Part shown: positions 1 through 7,120 of the stretch, one piece after another
Layout: every line of letters begins with the position of its first letter
Position numbering within the stretch: position 1 is the stretch's first letter
From: an uncultured Caldilineaceae bacterium
GTDB lineage: Bacteria > Chloroflexota > Anaerolineae > Caldilineales > Caldilineaceae
Assembly (NCBI GenBank): GCA_958295915.1
Contig: OY282381.1
Span: 1,944,722-2,008,721, forward strand
Direction of reading: 5' to 3'
DNA: 64,000 nucleotides
The notes under the pieces: model-generated
Told to the model about the DNA's origin: nothing
Database searches by the model: none
What the model saw: the letters and a program-made list of their open reading frames with translations, nothing else
Made by a program: the position numbers and the translations under genes

Positions 1-709
1 TTCGCCGTCGATTACTTCCTTTCTTCTTTGTGGAAATCGCGCGTTGCAAGCTTGTTTCTCTACTTCTGTCAATCACGCGCCGGGATACTGTTTCCCCATC
101 GCTGAAGGTCATGCGTTCATTTACGCCCATATCTATGCCCACCGCAGTATCCACAGAAGTAAGTGGCTCACTTTCCTCTTCATATACCAAATCGACTGTC
201 AGGATGCGACCGTGCATACCGATTCGCAAGGCTTTCAACTGGCTACTGGCTGGCAATGCACGATTGGGCCGTATTCTGATAACAGACAATCCCTTCACCT
301 TGATACGATTGCCCTTCACCATGCCCGCTGTAACGCTTGCCAACTCAAGGCACTGATAGCGTTGATGCGGCTTGAAGCGCGGATAACCAGGCTTTTCCCC
401 AGCTTTTACCCTACGAAAGAATGCCTTGAATGACCTGTCTACTCGTACCAGGACTCCGCGAGAAACTGTTATCCCTATATCTCGCCAGAACTGTTGTTCC
501 TTTCGTAGCTGGGTCAGCTCTTTCATCTGCGTGTACAAACTCATGCCCTTGCCATCAGAAAGATAGGTATTCTTGCGCTGTTCAAGGGAGCGATTGTATA
601 GCCAGCAACAAGAGCGCAATACTTCACGGATGCGAGCATAGCCAGCTCGCGAACAGTAGCCTCGTTCTTGATAGGTCTTGTGGAGTGTGGTACTCTGGGG
701 CGTATCCAT
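1..709 (-). CDS. tnpB: TnpB-like RNA-guided nuclease (IS200/IS605 or IS607 family), 3' part outside window
   Basis: Reading the minus strand from ATG at 709 gives 236 uninterrupted residues to the window edge, so the C-terminus is missing. The sequence has the TnpB/OrfB features: a helical N-terminal part with CCWLYNRSLEQR (residues 34-45), the DRSFKAFFRRVKAGEKPGYPRF segment split around residues 91-111, and the RuvC-I motif GIDMGVNERM at 191-200 with the catalytic Asp at 193. RuvC-II, RuvC-III and the zinc ribbon would lie to the left of position 1. No TnpA is visible on the right side. The usual lysine-rich start of TnpB is weak here; the same frame is open for about 28 codons upstream without a start codon, so the N-terminus may be slightly truncated. 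TnpB proteins are RNA-guided DNA nucleases that help maintain their element; whether this copy is active cannot be judged. Confidence 0.85.
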   Translation of the reverse strand, partial: MDTPQSTTLHKTYQERGYCSRAGYARIREVLRSCCWLYNRSLEQRKNTYLSDGKGMSLYTQMKELTQLRKEQQFWRDIGITVSRGVLVRVDRSFKAFFRRVKAGEKPGYPRFKPHQRYQCLELASVTAGMVKGNRIKVKGLSVIRIRPNRALPASSQLKALRIGMHGRILTVDLVYEEESEPLTSVDTAVGIDMGVNERMTFSDGETVSRRVIDRSRETSLQRAISTKKKGSNRRR

Positions 710-828
710 AAGTTCTGACCTTGTGGATCGTAGCCCGTAGTGTTTGCCGCACTGACGGGCTTTTCTCTTCTCGAAGTATCTCCATCATACCACATATTCA
801 CACGCAACGCACGGGAATCCTTGTGCAG

Positions 829-2373
829 TCAAGTATATAATTCCCAAATCATACGTGTCTGTTCGCGTTGCTGACGCAGGCGGCGGGGCGCTTGCCGGAA
901 GGTGGCCTGGGGAGCGAAGCGCGGATAGTGCGCCTGCGCGCCGGACAGCAACTCCTCGATGGTGAGAATCTGCACGCGGGGAAACGTGTGGCCCAGAAAA
1001 TGGCTCGGTTCGTAGAAGCCGGCCGCAGCCGCCTCGGTACGCATCGGCCCTGTGGGCGGCTTCAGCGTAACGAACAGACCGATCTCCGCCTTCTCGCGCT
1101 CCATGTCGCCCTTGAGGGTAGCTATCTGGCCGCGCTGCACGTTGCCGCTCTTGACCTGCACGATGATGCGCTTGGCCTTGCCGCTGTTGTCGTCGAAGAA
1201 GTTGATATAGCCGTCTATGCCCGAATCCGCGCCCTTGCGCTTGTCCTGGGCTGGCTTGGCATCCACCAGACCCAAGGCCCACCATTCAAATTGATAGCGG
1301 TCGTGTAGGGCCAGAGATTCGGCGCTGAGCAGGTCTTTGGGGTCGCCGAGCATGTGGTAGGGCTTCAGGTCTTCGCCGAACGAGTCATGCAGTCGATGGC
1401 GTATGAGGGTGATGGCAAGATGGGTGACATCAATGCCCATCCATCTGCGATTGAGACGTTCCGCCGCCGCGATGGCTGTGCCGCAGCCGCAGAAGGGGTC
1501 GAGAACAACGTCGCCCTCGTTGCTGCTGGCGTTGATGATGCGTTCCAGCAGCGCTTCCGGCTTTTGCGTGGGATAGCCCAGGCGTTCTTTGGCTTGTGAA
1601 TTGATGATATTGATGTCATGCCAAGTGTCGTGCATGGGCATGCCAGGATTCTCGTTATCTCGATAAACGATTTTGTCGTAATCGCCTTCTTTTATTTTCT
1701 TGGACGCTTTCTTCCGGTCGTACACAATGAGTTGTTTTCTCCCCCCAGGCCGGTTGACCTGGTATCCGATTTCCAGTTTGCGTTTCTTGTCAGGAGAAAG
1801 ACTGTACTGCTTGTTGAATTTTGCCCTATCCGACTTCACGTAGAACAAGATTATGTCGTGATTGCGCTGAAAGTAACCGGCAACGTTACTCCACTTACCG
1901 TAGTGCCACACGATCTCATTGCGGAAGTTCGCCCGCCCGAAGATGGCATCCATCAACAGCTTCAGATAGTGGCTCGCTGTTGGGTCGCAGTGGAGGTAGA
2001 TGCTGCCGCTGGGCTTGAGCACGCGCTGGAGTTCGGCCATGCGCTGCGCCATCATGGTGAGGTAGGCCATCATGTCGTTCGGCCCCAGGAATGAGCGCAT
2101 GGCCTGCAGCAAATCCGCCAAGGCTTTCGAGCCGTTCGTAACCACGTCATGGTAGGCGGATTCGGATTCCAGCCCCCACTGCCATATGTCATCAAAGGCC
2201 ATAATCTGCGTCGCCGACTGTGCGCCGCTTTTTTCCCGGAACAGCAGATTGTAGGTAGCGTTGGAGTTGAACGGCGGGTCGAGGTAGATCAGATCAACGC
2301 TCTCATCGGCGACGCGCTCGCGTAGAATATCAAGGTTGTCGCCGAAGTAGAGTCTGTTGCTCGCGGTTGTCAT
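829..2373 (-). CDS. Site-specific DNA-methyltransferase (adenine N6 / cytosine N4 class) with C-terminal nuclease-like domain
   Basis: The N-terminal two thirds form a beta-class amino-methyltransferase: catalytic motif IV DPPF lies at about residue 32, and the SAM-binding motif DPFCGCGT at about 292, in the permuted order typical of beta enzymes (IV before I). YPTQKP just before motif I is also characteristic. The last 170 residues contain GADSGIDGYINFF followed by RIIVQVKSG, a spacing that fits a PD-(D/E)xK nuclease fold of the Mrr kind (Asp, then Q-x-K). ATG at 2373 is preferred; a TTG three codons upstream (2382) is possible. A separate 75-codon open frame without a clear start (2379-2606) abuts it upstream. 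The tail could be a cleavage domain, which would make this a one-gene restriction-modification enzyme, or simply a DNA-binding module. The end lies next to the TnpB unit. Confidence 0.85.
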   Translation of the reverse strand: MTTASNRLYFGDNLDILRERVADESVDLIYLDPPFNSNATYNLLFREKSGAQSATQIMAFDDIWQWGLESESAYHDVVTNGSKALADLLQAMRSFLGPNDMMAYLTMMAQRMAELQRVLKPSGSIYLHCDPTASHYLKLLMDAIFGRANFRNEIVWHYGKWSNVAGYFQRNHDIILFYVKSDRAKFNKQYSLSPDKKRKLEIGYQVNRPGGRKQLIVYDRKKASKKIKEGDYDKIVYRDNENPGMPMHDTWHDINIINSQAKERLGYPTQKPEALLERIINASSNEGDVVLDPFCGCGTAIAAAERLNRRWMGIDVTHLAITLIRHRLHDSFGEDLKPYHMLGDPKDLLSAESLALHDRYQFEWWALGLVDAKPAQDKRKGADSGIDGYINFFDDNSGKAKRIIVQVKSGNVQRGQIATLKGDMEREKAEIGLFVTLKPPTGPMRTEAAAAGFYEPSHFLGHTFPRVQILTIEELLSGAQAHYPRFAPQATFRQAPRRLRQQREQTRMIWELYT

Positions 2374-2529
2374 AGGCTTCAATCTGAATCAGGTGATGGA
2401 GTAGTCGTTCCGTATACAGAAAGATTCCTTACATTTTCATACAATGTTTTTTCGTTCTCAATAATGCGCCATAAGCCACCATCAATATTAAACAATTGCT
2501 CAATTGCATGAAAAGTGGTTCGCTCAAGT

Positions 2530-2703
2530 TCATGAAATGTATTTTCCCAAACCCAGTCTGATAAAATCAGACTGGCATGCGTCCCGGTCAGGCGATGAAT
2601 GTATAGCTACTTCGTTATCGGCAATGGCCTGCGTTTGAGCTTCCCTCAATCTCCCAGTGTCCAAAATCCACCATATCCAGATGTGAGTATCTAGCGCAAT
2701 CAT
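2530..2703 (-). pseudogene. VapC/PIN-domain toxin, truncated
   Basis: The protein opens with MIALDTHIWIWWILD, the canonical start of VapC PIN-domain RNases, in which the first Asp of the acidic active site sits in ALDTH. The next segment (LREAQTQAIADNEVAIHSS) still follows the PIN pattern. It then loses similarity and stops after 57 residues, while complete VapC proteins have about 130 residues and three further acidic residues. The ATG at 2703 overlaps the stop codon of the upstream small gene by four bases (ATGA), the usual antitoxin-toxin coupling. Just downstream, another frame (2379-2606) is open up to the methyltransferase, so a deletion probably joined the toxin start to unrelated sequence. 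The toxin is expected to be inactive. Confidence 0.65.
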
Positions 2704-2915
2704 TCCTGGATGCCCCACTCGTGAAGAGCGATACCTTCAAAAGGAAGATCGTACTTATAGGGCTTGCCTCGCAGTGGGTATCGGTCTCGTTCTTCCTGAT
2801 TCACAGCAAGCGATTTTATGGTAATTTCTACCTGCTCTCCAGATTTGAAAGGCAGACCTGCGACGATGAGAGACCCATCGACCGCCACTGTTGCTCTGAT
2901 CTTGAATGTTGCCAT
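2700..2915 (-). CDS. Small antitoxin-like protein paired with VapC remnant
   Basis: A 71-residue protein starting MATFKIRATVAVDGSLIV and continuing with a short beta-rich domain (LPFKSGEQVEITI) that resembles the AbrB-like or DUF-type small partners of VapC toxins. Its stop overlaps the VapC start, which is the main reason for calling it an antitoxin. The charged tail (EERDRYPLRGKPYKYDLPFE) would be the toxin-binding part, an inference from the general architecture of such antitoxins. Because the toxin is broken, the antitoxin may now be a relic or retain autoregulation only. ATG is the only sensible start. Confidence 0.6.
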   Translation of the reverse strand: MATFKIRATVAVDGSLIVAGLPFKSGEQVEITIKSLAVNQEERDRYPLRGKPYKYDLPFEGIALHEWGIQE

Positions 2916-3010
2916 TCAGCTTCCTCTCCCCAAGGTTCAGGGATATATTCAGATCAACACTCTGCTGTTTTGATACGTTCAGTATAGCACGGCAGGCGGG
3001 GAGGTCCATA

Positions 3011-3080
3011 TGGACTATGATTTATATGATTCAGGATTGACCATGATTTCATCTTGTTCATCACATAAATCAAAAAATCA
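3011..3080. repeat. Family D repeat (AT-rich, degenerate copy)
   Basis: An AT-rich segment built from variants of TGATTTATATGAT, GATGATGA and CACATAAATCA. Cleaner copies lie at 35416, 35563, 46933 and 51639. This copy is rearranged. Together with the family C copy at 3188 it fills the gap between the antitoxin gene and the Fur gene; nothing else is seen in 2916-3270. Confidence 0.5.
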
Positions 3081-3187
3081 CAGTCGAAAATCACAGTCTG
3101 ATCCAGACAATTAGCAGAATATCACGATCTCAGATAAAATTGAGGCTGTAGAGCACGCGGGACTCGTCCCGGCAGTCAGACGCTTAT

Positions 3188-3255
3188 AGTTTTTAGTTGC
3201 CAGTTTTCAGCAACTGCGCCGTTACTGGCAACTAACCACTAAAAACCGCAGTTCA
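3188..3255. repeat. Family C intergenic repeat
   Basis: Composed of permutations of AGTTGCCAG, TTACTGGCAACTA, ACCACTAAAAAC and CTGCAGTT-like blocks around a central inverted repeat (GCCAGT/ACTGGC). Members of this family occupy many of the gene boundaries in the window. Confidence 0.75.
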
Positions 3256-3270
3256 ACGGGCGCGGCGGCT

Positions 3271-3726
3271 GTGAACGCAAACAGATCTTCCCAATATGTC
3301 GCGCCCCACAGTGGCGCGCAAAACAACTATATACAACGCCTCAAAGAAGCTGGCTATAAAATCACACCGGCCCGTCTGGCAGTGCTCCAGGTGATCGAGA
3401 ACCAATTGGGGCACCTCAATCCGGCGCAGGTGTTGCAAGCGGCCAAGGCCCTCAACCCCCAAATCGGTCGGGCTACGGTCTATCGGGCGTTGGAACTTTT
3501 TACTGTTTTGGGTCTCATACGGCCCATCTCCTGCGGTGACGGAGCGCCATTGTATATTCGCGCCGAGGGGGGACATCACCATCTGGTGTGTAATAGTTGC
3601 AACGCCATCATCGACTTTGATGAATGCGTTGCAGAGCCGCTGATGCAACAGTTGGCAGAGCGGAAAGGCTTTCAGGTCCAGAGCCATTTGCTGGAAATCT
3701 ACGGACTTTGCGCCGCCTGTCGGTAG
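3271..3726 (+). CDS. Fur/Zur-family metalloregulator with in-frame family A repeat
   Basis: A 151-residue Fur-family repressor. Residues 20-85 form the winged helix (YKITPARLAVLQVIE, then GRATVYRALELF as recognition helix). The dimerisation domain has HHHLVCNSCN (Zn/Fe ligands at 102-110) and ends with CAACR, giving two CxxC pairs for structural zinc. The following genes (YraQ permease and TIGR03943 protein) are often found with Zur-like regulators, so zinc or another metal is the likely signal; this is inference. GTG at 3271 is the only usable start. Residues 10-19 (VAPHSGAQNN) are the translation of a family A repeat lying between the start codon and the DNA-binding domain, so the normal N-terminus has been extended or replaced by repeat sequence. 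Confidence 0.9.
   Translation: MNANRSSQYVAPHSGAQNNYIQRLKEAGYKITPARLAVLQVIENQLGHLNPAQVLQAAKALNPQIGRATVYRALELFTVLGLIRPISCGDGAPLYIRAEGGHHHLVCNSCNAIIDFDECVAEPLMQQLAERKGFQVQSHLLEIYGLCAACR
3298..3327 (+). repeat. Family A palindromic repeat inside fur-like gene
   Basis: The unit is GTCGCGCCCCACAGTGGCGC plus GCAAAACAAC. Its core GCGCC-CACAGT-GGCGC is an inverted repeat. It is read as VAPHSGAQNN at the N-terminus of the Fur-family protein. Confidence 0.9.
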
Positions 3727-3735
3727 GGGCATAGA

Positions 3736-3845
3736 TCAGTTGCCAGTAGTCAGTTTCCAGTGGCCAGCGCCGTTACTGGCCACTAGCCACGAACCACTAA
3801 AACTGCAGTTGTGATTCCCAAGGCGGGCGCAAGACCCGCCCCTAC
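3736..3845. repeat. Family C repeat followed by family E hairpin
   Basis: The first 75 bases are a family C copy (ATCAGTTGCCAGTAGTCAG through AAAACTGCAGTT). From 3812 a family E element follows: AAGGCGGGCGC-AAG-ACCCGCCCC, a strong GC-rich hairpin ending in CCTAC. It fills the whole gap between the Fur gene and the permease, so transcriptional linkage of the two genes passes through this hairpin. Confidence 0.75.
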
Positions 3846-3856
3846 AAGCGTTCACT

Positions 3857-4972
3857 ATGAGCCAGATATCGCCGTTGACGGAAGCAACCCTGGACAAAAC
3901 AGAGAACTCCGCAGGCGCGCATCGGCTTGGGCGCTGGGGGATTGCGGCGCTTTCCATTCTGGCCCTTGCCGCGATTCTCGTCAGTAGCGTCAACACACCC
4001 CAGGCCCGATTTTTCGTTGCCGAACGCTTCCAGACATTCGTCACAGTGTTCCTTGGCCTCTTCATCGAAGCCGCCCCCTTTCTCTTGGCCGGTTCGATCG
4101 TGTCGGGCATTATCGCCGTCTATGTGAATCAGGAAATGCTGGAACGCTTCATACCCGGTCAGCCGCTGCTCGCAGCCCTGGCCGGCGCGGGATTGGGGTT
4201 CGTTTTCCCTGTCTGCGAGTGTGGAGTCGTACCGGTAACCCGCCGGCTCTATGGCAAGGGGTTGCCTCTGCCGGTGGGCATCGCCTTTCTGCTGGCGGCG
4301 CCGGTGATCAATCCGGTTGTGATCTTCAGTACCTTTGCCGCCTTCGGCTGGGGGCCCGTTCTGTGGGGACGGGTCGGTTTCAGTATTCTGGTCGCATTTG
4401 CGGTGGGCCTGATCTTCCATCTTGCCCGGCCAGAAGAGGTGTTGAATGCGCCTCTGCTCGAGAGAGGCGCGGAACTGCGGCCGCAGACCCCAGCCGCCCG
4501 CAGCAGTGTTTTGCGGGCAACCACAAGGGTTGCCCCTACGGAGCGCGACCATGTCCATCCCAATCCGCGCATCTGGCAGGCTCTCGCTATGGCCGGCGAT
4601 GATTTTCTGGACATGGGGCGCTACCTGATCGCCGGTTCGATCCTGGCCGCAGCCATGCAGACCCTCGTTCCCCAATCTACTTTGCTTGCCATCGGACAGG
4701 GGCCGATCATTTCCGTCTTTGTGTTGATGGCCCTGGGCTTCATCCTATCGGTCTGCTCTACAGTGGATGCGTTTATCGCCCTGGCCTTCAGCAACGCCTT
4801 TACAACCGGCTCGCTGTTTGGATTCCTCGTCTTCGGCCCAATGGTGGATGTCAAAAGCTCGCTGCTGTTTTTGGGGATCTTTCGACGGCGCACAGTCTTC
4901 TATCTGATCTTGCTGCCCTTGGCCCTTGTGGCTGTTATTGCCGTCTTCTGGAATGTGCAGGTGGGAGCATGA
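3857..4972 (+). CDS. YraQ/DUF318-family permease (UPF0718), carrying two repeat-derived insertions
   Basis: A 371-residue membrane protein of the two-repeat permease family (DUF318, also called YcgR or YraQ). Each half carries the family signature: [13 protein letters not shown] at residues 118-130 and [14 protein letters not shown] near 300. About eight to ten hydrophobic segments are visible. Members often sit next to TIGR03943 proteins and are suspected metal or arsenic-compound exporters; the substrate is not established. The central cytoplasmic loop (about 190-240) is unusual: it contains a family B peptide ([11 protein letters not shown], 197-207) and a family E peptide ([13 protein letters not shown], 219-231), both translated repeats. 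The ORF stays open through both. The stop at 4972 is six bases before the earliest start of the next gene, so the two are an operon. Confidence 0.88.
   Translation: MSQISPLTEATLDKTENSAGAHRLGRWGIAALSILALAAILVSSVNTPQARFFVAERFQTFVTVFLGLFIEAAPFLLAGSIVSGIIAVYVNQEMLERFIPGQPLLAALAGAGLGFVFPVCECGVVPVTRRLYGKGLPLPVGIAFLLAAPVINPVVIFSTFAAFGWGPVLWGRVGFSILVAFAVGLIFHLARPEEVLNAPLLERGAELRPQTPAARSSVLRATTRVAPTERDHVHPNPRIWQALAMAGDDFLDMGRYLIAGSILAAAMQTLVPQSTLLAIGQGPIISVFVLMALGFILSVCSTVDAFIALAFSNAFTTGSLFGFLVFGPMVDVKSSLLFLGIFRRRTVFYLILLPLALVAVIAVFWNVQVGA
4445..4477 (+). repeat. Family B palindromic repeat (33 nt) inside permease gene
   Basis: AATGCGCCTCTGCTCGAGAG followed by AGGCGCGGAACTG. GCGCCTCT...AGAGGCGC is an eight-base inverted repeat. 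It is read in frame as [11 protein letters not shown] in the permease central loop. Confidence 0.9.
4513..4539 (+). repeat. Family E hairpin inside permease gene
   Basis: GGGCAACC-ACAA-GGGTTGCCC-CTAC hairpin; the same element is intergenic at 16670. Here it is translated as part of the permease central loop (RATTRVAPT). Confidence 0.8.
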
Positions 4973-4977
4973 GTTGC

Positions 4978-5010
4978 AATGCTCCTCTGCTCGAAAGAGA
5001 TGCGGATGAG
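4978..5010 (+). repeat. Family B repeat at the 5' end of the TIGR03943 gene
   Basis: A degraded 33-nt B unit (AATGCTCCTCTGCTCGAAAG, then AGATGCGGATGAG). It spans the permease/TIGR03943 junction and supplies candidate start codons for the downstream gene at 4979, 5000 and 5006. Confidence 0.75.
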
Positions 5011-5815
5011 TGATATCTTGCGTTTGCCCAGAGTCCAATCCGCGCTCAAGAGAATGCTTCTCTTCGGATTGGGGATCTTTCTCCTCACGCGCATCACATC
5101 CGGCACCCTCGACTTTTACATCAGCCAACGCTTCGCCTGGCTGACGATTCTGGCCATTCTCGGTCTCTTTCTTGTGGGGGGGAGCTACCGCCCAGAGGCA
5201 GCGCATGCGCACGCTGGGGCCGAAGACGACCATCATCATAGCTACTATCTGGGTTGGGCTGGGCTTGCGCTCATCGCGCTCCCCATCATACTGGGCCTTT
5301 TCGTGCCCCCCCGGCCTCTGGGCGTGGCGGCTCTGGACAATCGCGAGATCAGCGTCGGGTCCCTGGATTCCGTACTGCCCGCGGCCGTGCGTTCCGCCCA
5401 AGCCAGACAGACCAGCGAACGCAGCATACTGGATTGGGTGCTCGCCTTCCACGAAGGCCAATGGCCTGCCGAGACAGACACCGCCGATGTGATCGGTTTT
5501 GTTTACCATAGCGACAACGCCGACGAGAACTATGTCGCGCCTCACAGTGGCGCGCAAAATAACATCGTCGCGCCCCACAGTGGCGCGCAAAATAACATCT
5601 TTACCATCACCCGCTTTGTCGTCGGCTGCTGCGCCGCCGACGCCATGGCTGTCGGGCTGACGGTCCAATGGCCGGACGCGCCTGAGTTGGTGGAAGACCA
5701 GTGGGTGCGGGTCGTTGGGCGGTTCACCGTCCCGGTAGGAAATGCCATGCCGGTGCTTGTGGCCGAGCAGGTCAACACTGTGCCAGAACCCAACCAGCCC
5801 TATCTCTATCCCTGA
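4979..5815 (+). CDS. TIGR03943 (DUF1980/YcgQ-like) membrane protein with two in-frame family A repeats
   Basis: The protein has two N-terminal transmembrane pairs (ITSGTLDFYISQRFAWLTIL and LGWAGLALIALPIILGLFVP) separated by a His-rich loop (EDDHHHSY). A soluble domain follows with the family motif VGCCAADAMAVGL. TIGR03943 proteins are regularly encoded beside DUF318 permeases and probably work with them. Between the second membrane region and the CCAADA motif lie two consecutive 33-nt family A units, each read as (I)VAPHSGAQNN, so 22 residues are repeat-derived. The start is uncertain: 4979, 5000 and 5006 are all ATG and all lie in or next to the B repeat; 5006 (MSDILRLPR) gives the most natural N-terminus. 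Confidence 0.85.
   Translation: MLLCSKEMRMSDILRLPRVQSALKRMLLFGLGIFLLTRITSGTLDFYISQRFAWLTILAILGLFLVGGSYRPEAAHAHAGAEDDHHHSYYLGWAGLALIALPIILGLFVPPRPLGVAALDNREISVGSLDSVLPAAVRSAQARQTSERSILDWVLAFHEGQWPAETDTADVIGFVYHSDNADENYVAPHSGAQNNIVAPHSGAQNNIFTITRFVVGCCAADAMAVGLTVQWPDAPELVEDQWVRVVGRFTVPVGNAMPVLVAEQVNTVPEPNQPYLYP
5534..5599 (+). repeat. Two tandem family A repeats (2 x 33 nt) inside TIGR03943 gene
   Basis: Two adjacent units of exactly 33 nt differing at one base (GCCTCACAG versus GCCCCACAG). Both are translated in the same frame, adding 22 residues without breaking the gene. Confidence 0.9.
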
Positions 5816-5883
5816 ACCGCAGTGGTTCGTGGCTAGTTGCCAGTAACGGCACTGGCAACTAGAAACTGACTACTGGCAACTGA
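5816..5883. repeat. Family C intergenic repeat
   Basis: GTGGTTCGTGGCTAGTTGCC, AGTAACGGCACTGGCAACTA and GACTACTGGCAACTG blocks fill the gap between the TIGR03943 and TolB-like genes. Confidence 0.75.
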
Positions 5884-5887
5884 ATCT

Positions 5888-7027
5888 ATGTCAGCCCCAT
5901 CGCCTCCCCGGATAAGCCGTTTCGATCTCTCCGTGCTGTCCACTCTGAGCGTCTGCGCCCTGCTGCTCCTGGGCCTTTTCTGGCAAGCGCAGAGGGCTGC
6001 TTCAACCAGAGCCGATGGCGCCTCCTACCTGATCTACAAAACAGTCGATGCAGTCGGACGCGCCCAACTGCAGGCGCTGCCAGTCGCAAATGGAGACTTC
6101 AGCGCAGATATCCAACCCCTCACCCTCACCTCTACTGAAAACAGTGTGTGGGATTTCACGCCATCGCCCGACGGGACGCAGATCGTCTACGCGGCGCTGG
6201 GCACGCTGGGCATTAGCGACCTGCGGCTGATCGATCTGGCCACCAGGCAGGACACTCTGCTATTGGCCTGCGAAAATGGATCATGCAGCGGGCCGAGCTG
6301 GTCACTCGACGGCCAATATCTGGCCTACACCCGCCGCTCTGTCAATGCCTTTGCCTCCGGACTGCTCAGCCCGCCAAGGATCTGGATCCTGGATGTGGCC
6401 ACAGGCCAGACAGCCCCGATCTTCAGCGATAGCCAACGCCTCGGCCTGGAGGCCCGCTGGTCCGCCGACGGACAGTGGCTCTGTTACATTGCGCCTGATG
6501 AACAGAAACTGGGCGTTTTCAATCTGATAGACGGACAAACCGCTCTCTACCCGACCGCTACAGGAGAGTCATGCGCTTGGGATACATCCCAACTCAGGCT
6601 GTATACAACCGAGTTCTGGCAGAGCGGCGATGAATGGATGACCCATCTGATCGCAATCGATGTGGAGAGCGGCGAGCAGGTGAATCTGAGCGGAGCTGGC
6701 AATCTGGTCGAGGATAAATCGGCCGTCCCATCCGCCGATGGCGCCTGGCTCGCCTTCCAGCGCAAGGAGTTAGAAGGCCCCGGCGCGACCCGCGGCAGTC
6801 AGATCTGGCGTATGCGCCCCGACGGCACACAGGCTACCGCGCTGACAGCGGATGCCGCCCACGACCACGGGCCGCCGGTGTGGAGCGCAGACGGACGCTT
6901 TCTGATCACCCGCCGTTTCCCCCTGCGCGGGCCAGAAGTCGTCCCTTCCCTGTGGTTGATCGACCTGAAGACCGGCGCGTTGCGTCACCTGCTGGAGCCA
7001 GGAGATTTTCCGGCCTTTGCCCCTTGA
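5888..7027 (+). CDS. TolB-like beta-propeller (PD40) protein, membrane-anchored
   Basis: A 379-residue protein with an N-terminal signal-anchor (LSVLSTLSVCALLLLGLFWQ, residues 14-33) followed by a beta-propeller made of PD40/WD40-like repeats. Recognisable blades include FTPSPDGTQIVYA, PSWSLDGQYLAYT, ARWSADGQWLCY, SADGAWLAFQ and PVWSADGRFLITR. Such proteins resemble the C-terminal domain of TolB and the propellers of prolyl oligopeptidases and usually mediate protein contacts outside the membrane. No catalytic domain is present. The partner is unknown. It is separated from the metal operon by a family C repeat and converges with the MFS gene; only 93 bases lie between the two ends. Confidence 0.8.
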   Translation: MSAPSPPRISRFDLSVLSTLSVCALLLLGLFWQAQRAASTRADGASYLIYKTVDAVGRAQLQALPVANGDFSADIQPLTLTSTENSVWDFTPSPDGTQIVYAALGTLGISDLRLIDLATRQDTLLLACENGSCSGPSWSLDGQYLAYTRRSVNAFASGLLSPPRIWILDVATGQTAPIFSDSQRLGLEARWSADGQWLCYIAPDEQKLGVFNLIDGQTALYPTATGESCAWDTSQLRLYTTEFWQSGDEWMTHLIAIDVESGEQVNLSGAGNLVEDKSAVPSADGAWLAFQRKELEGPGATRGSQIWRMRPDGTQATALTADAAHDHGPPVWSADGRFLITRRFPLRGPEVVPSLWLIDLKTGALRHLLEPGDFPAFAP

Positions 7028-7120
7028 TCTTCTTGCGCCCGACGATCAGCGGAAGACTCAAATTCGGTATTCCCGCCAGCTGATGACCGTTCATGTGGTT
7101 TGTGTGATTGCGCTCATACC

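Noticed and set aside
30-711. Plus-strand open frames at the window start
   Set aside because: They are antisense to the continuous TnpB reading frame, which has clear family motifs.
785-1285. Open frame on the minus strand overlapping the methyltransferase
   Set aside because: It is an out-of-frame shadow of the methyltransferase C-terminus with arginine/glycine-rich, non-domain sequence.
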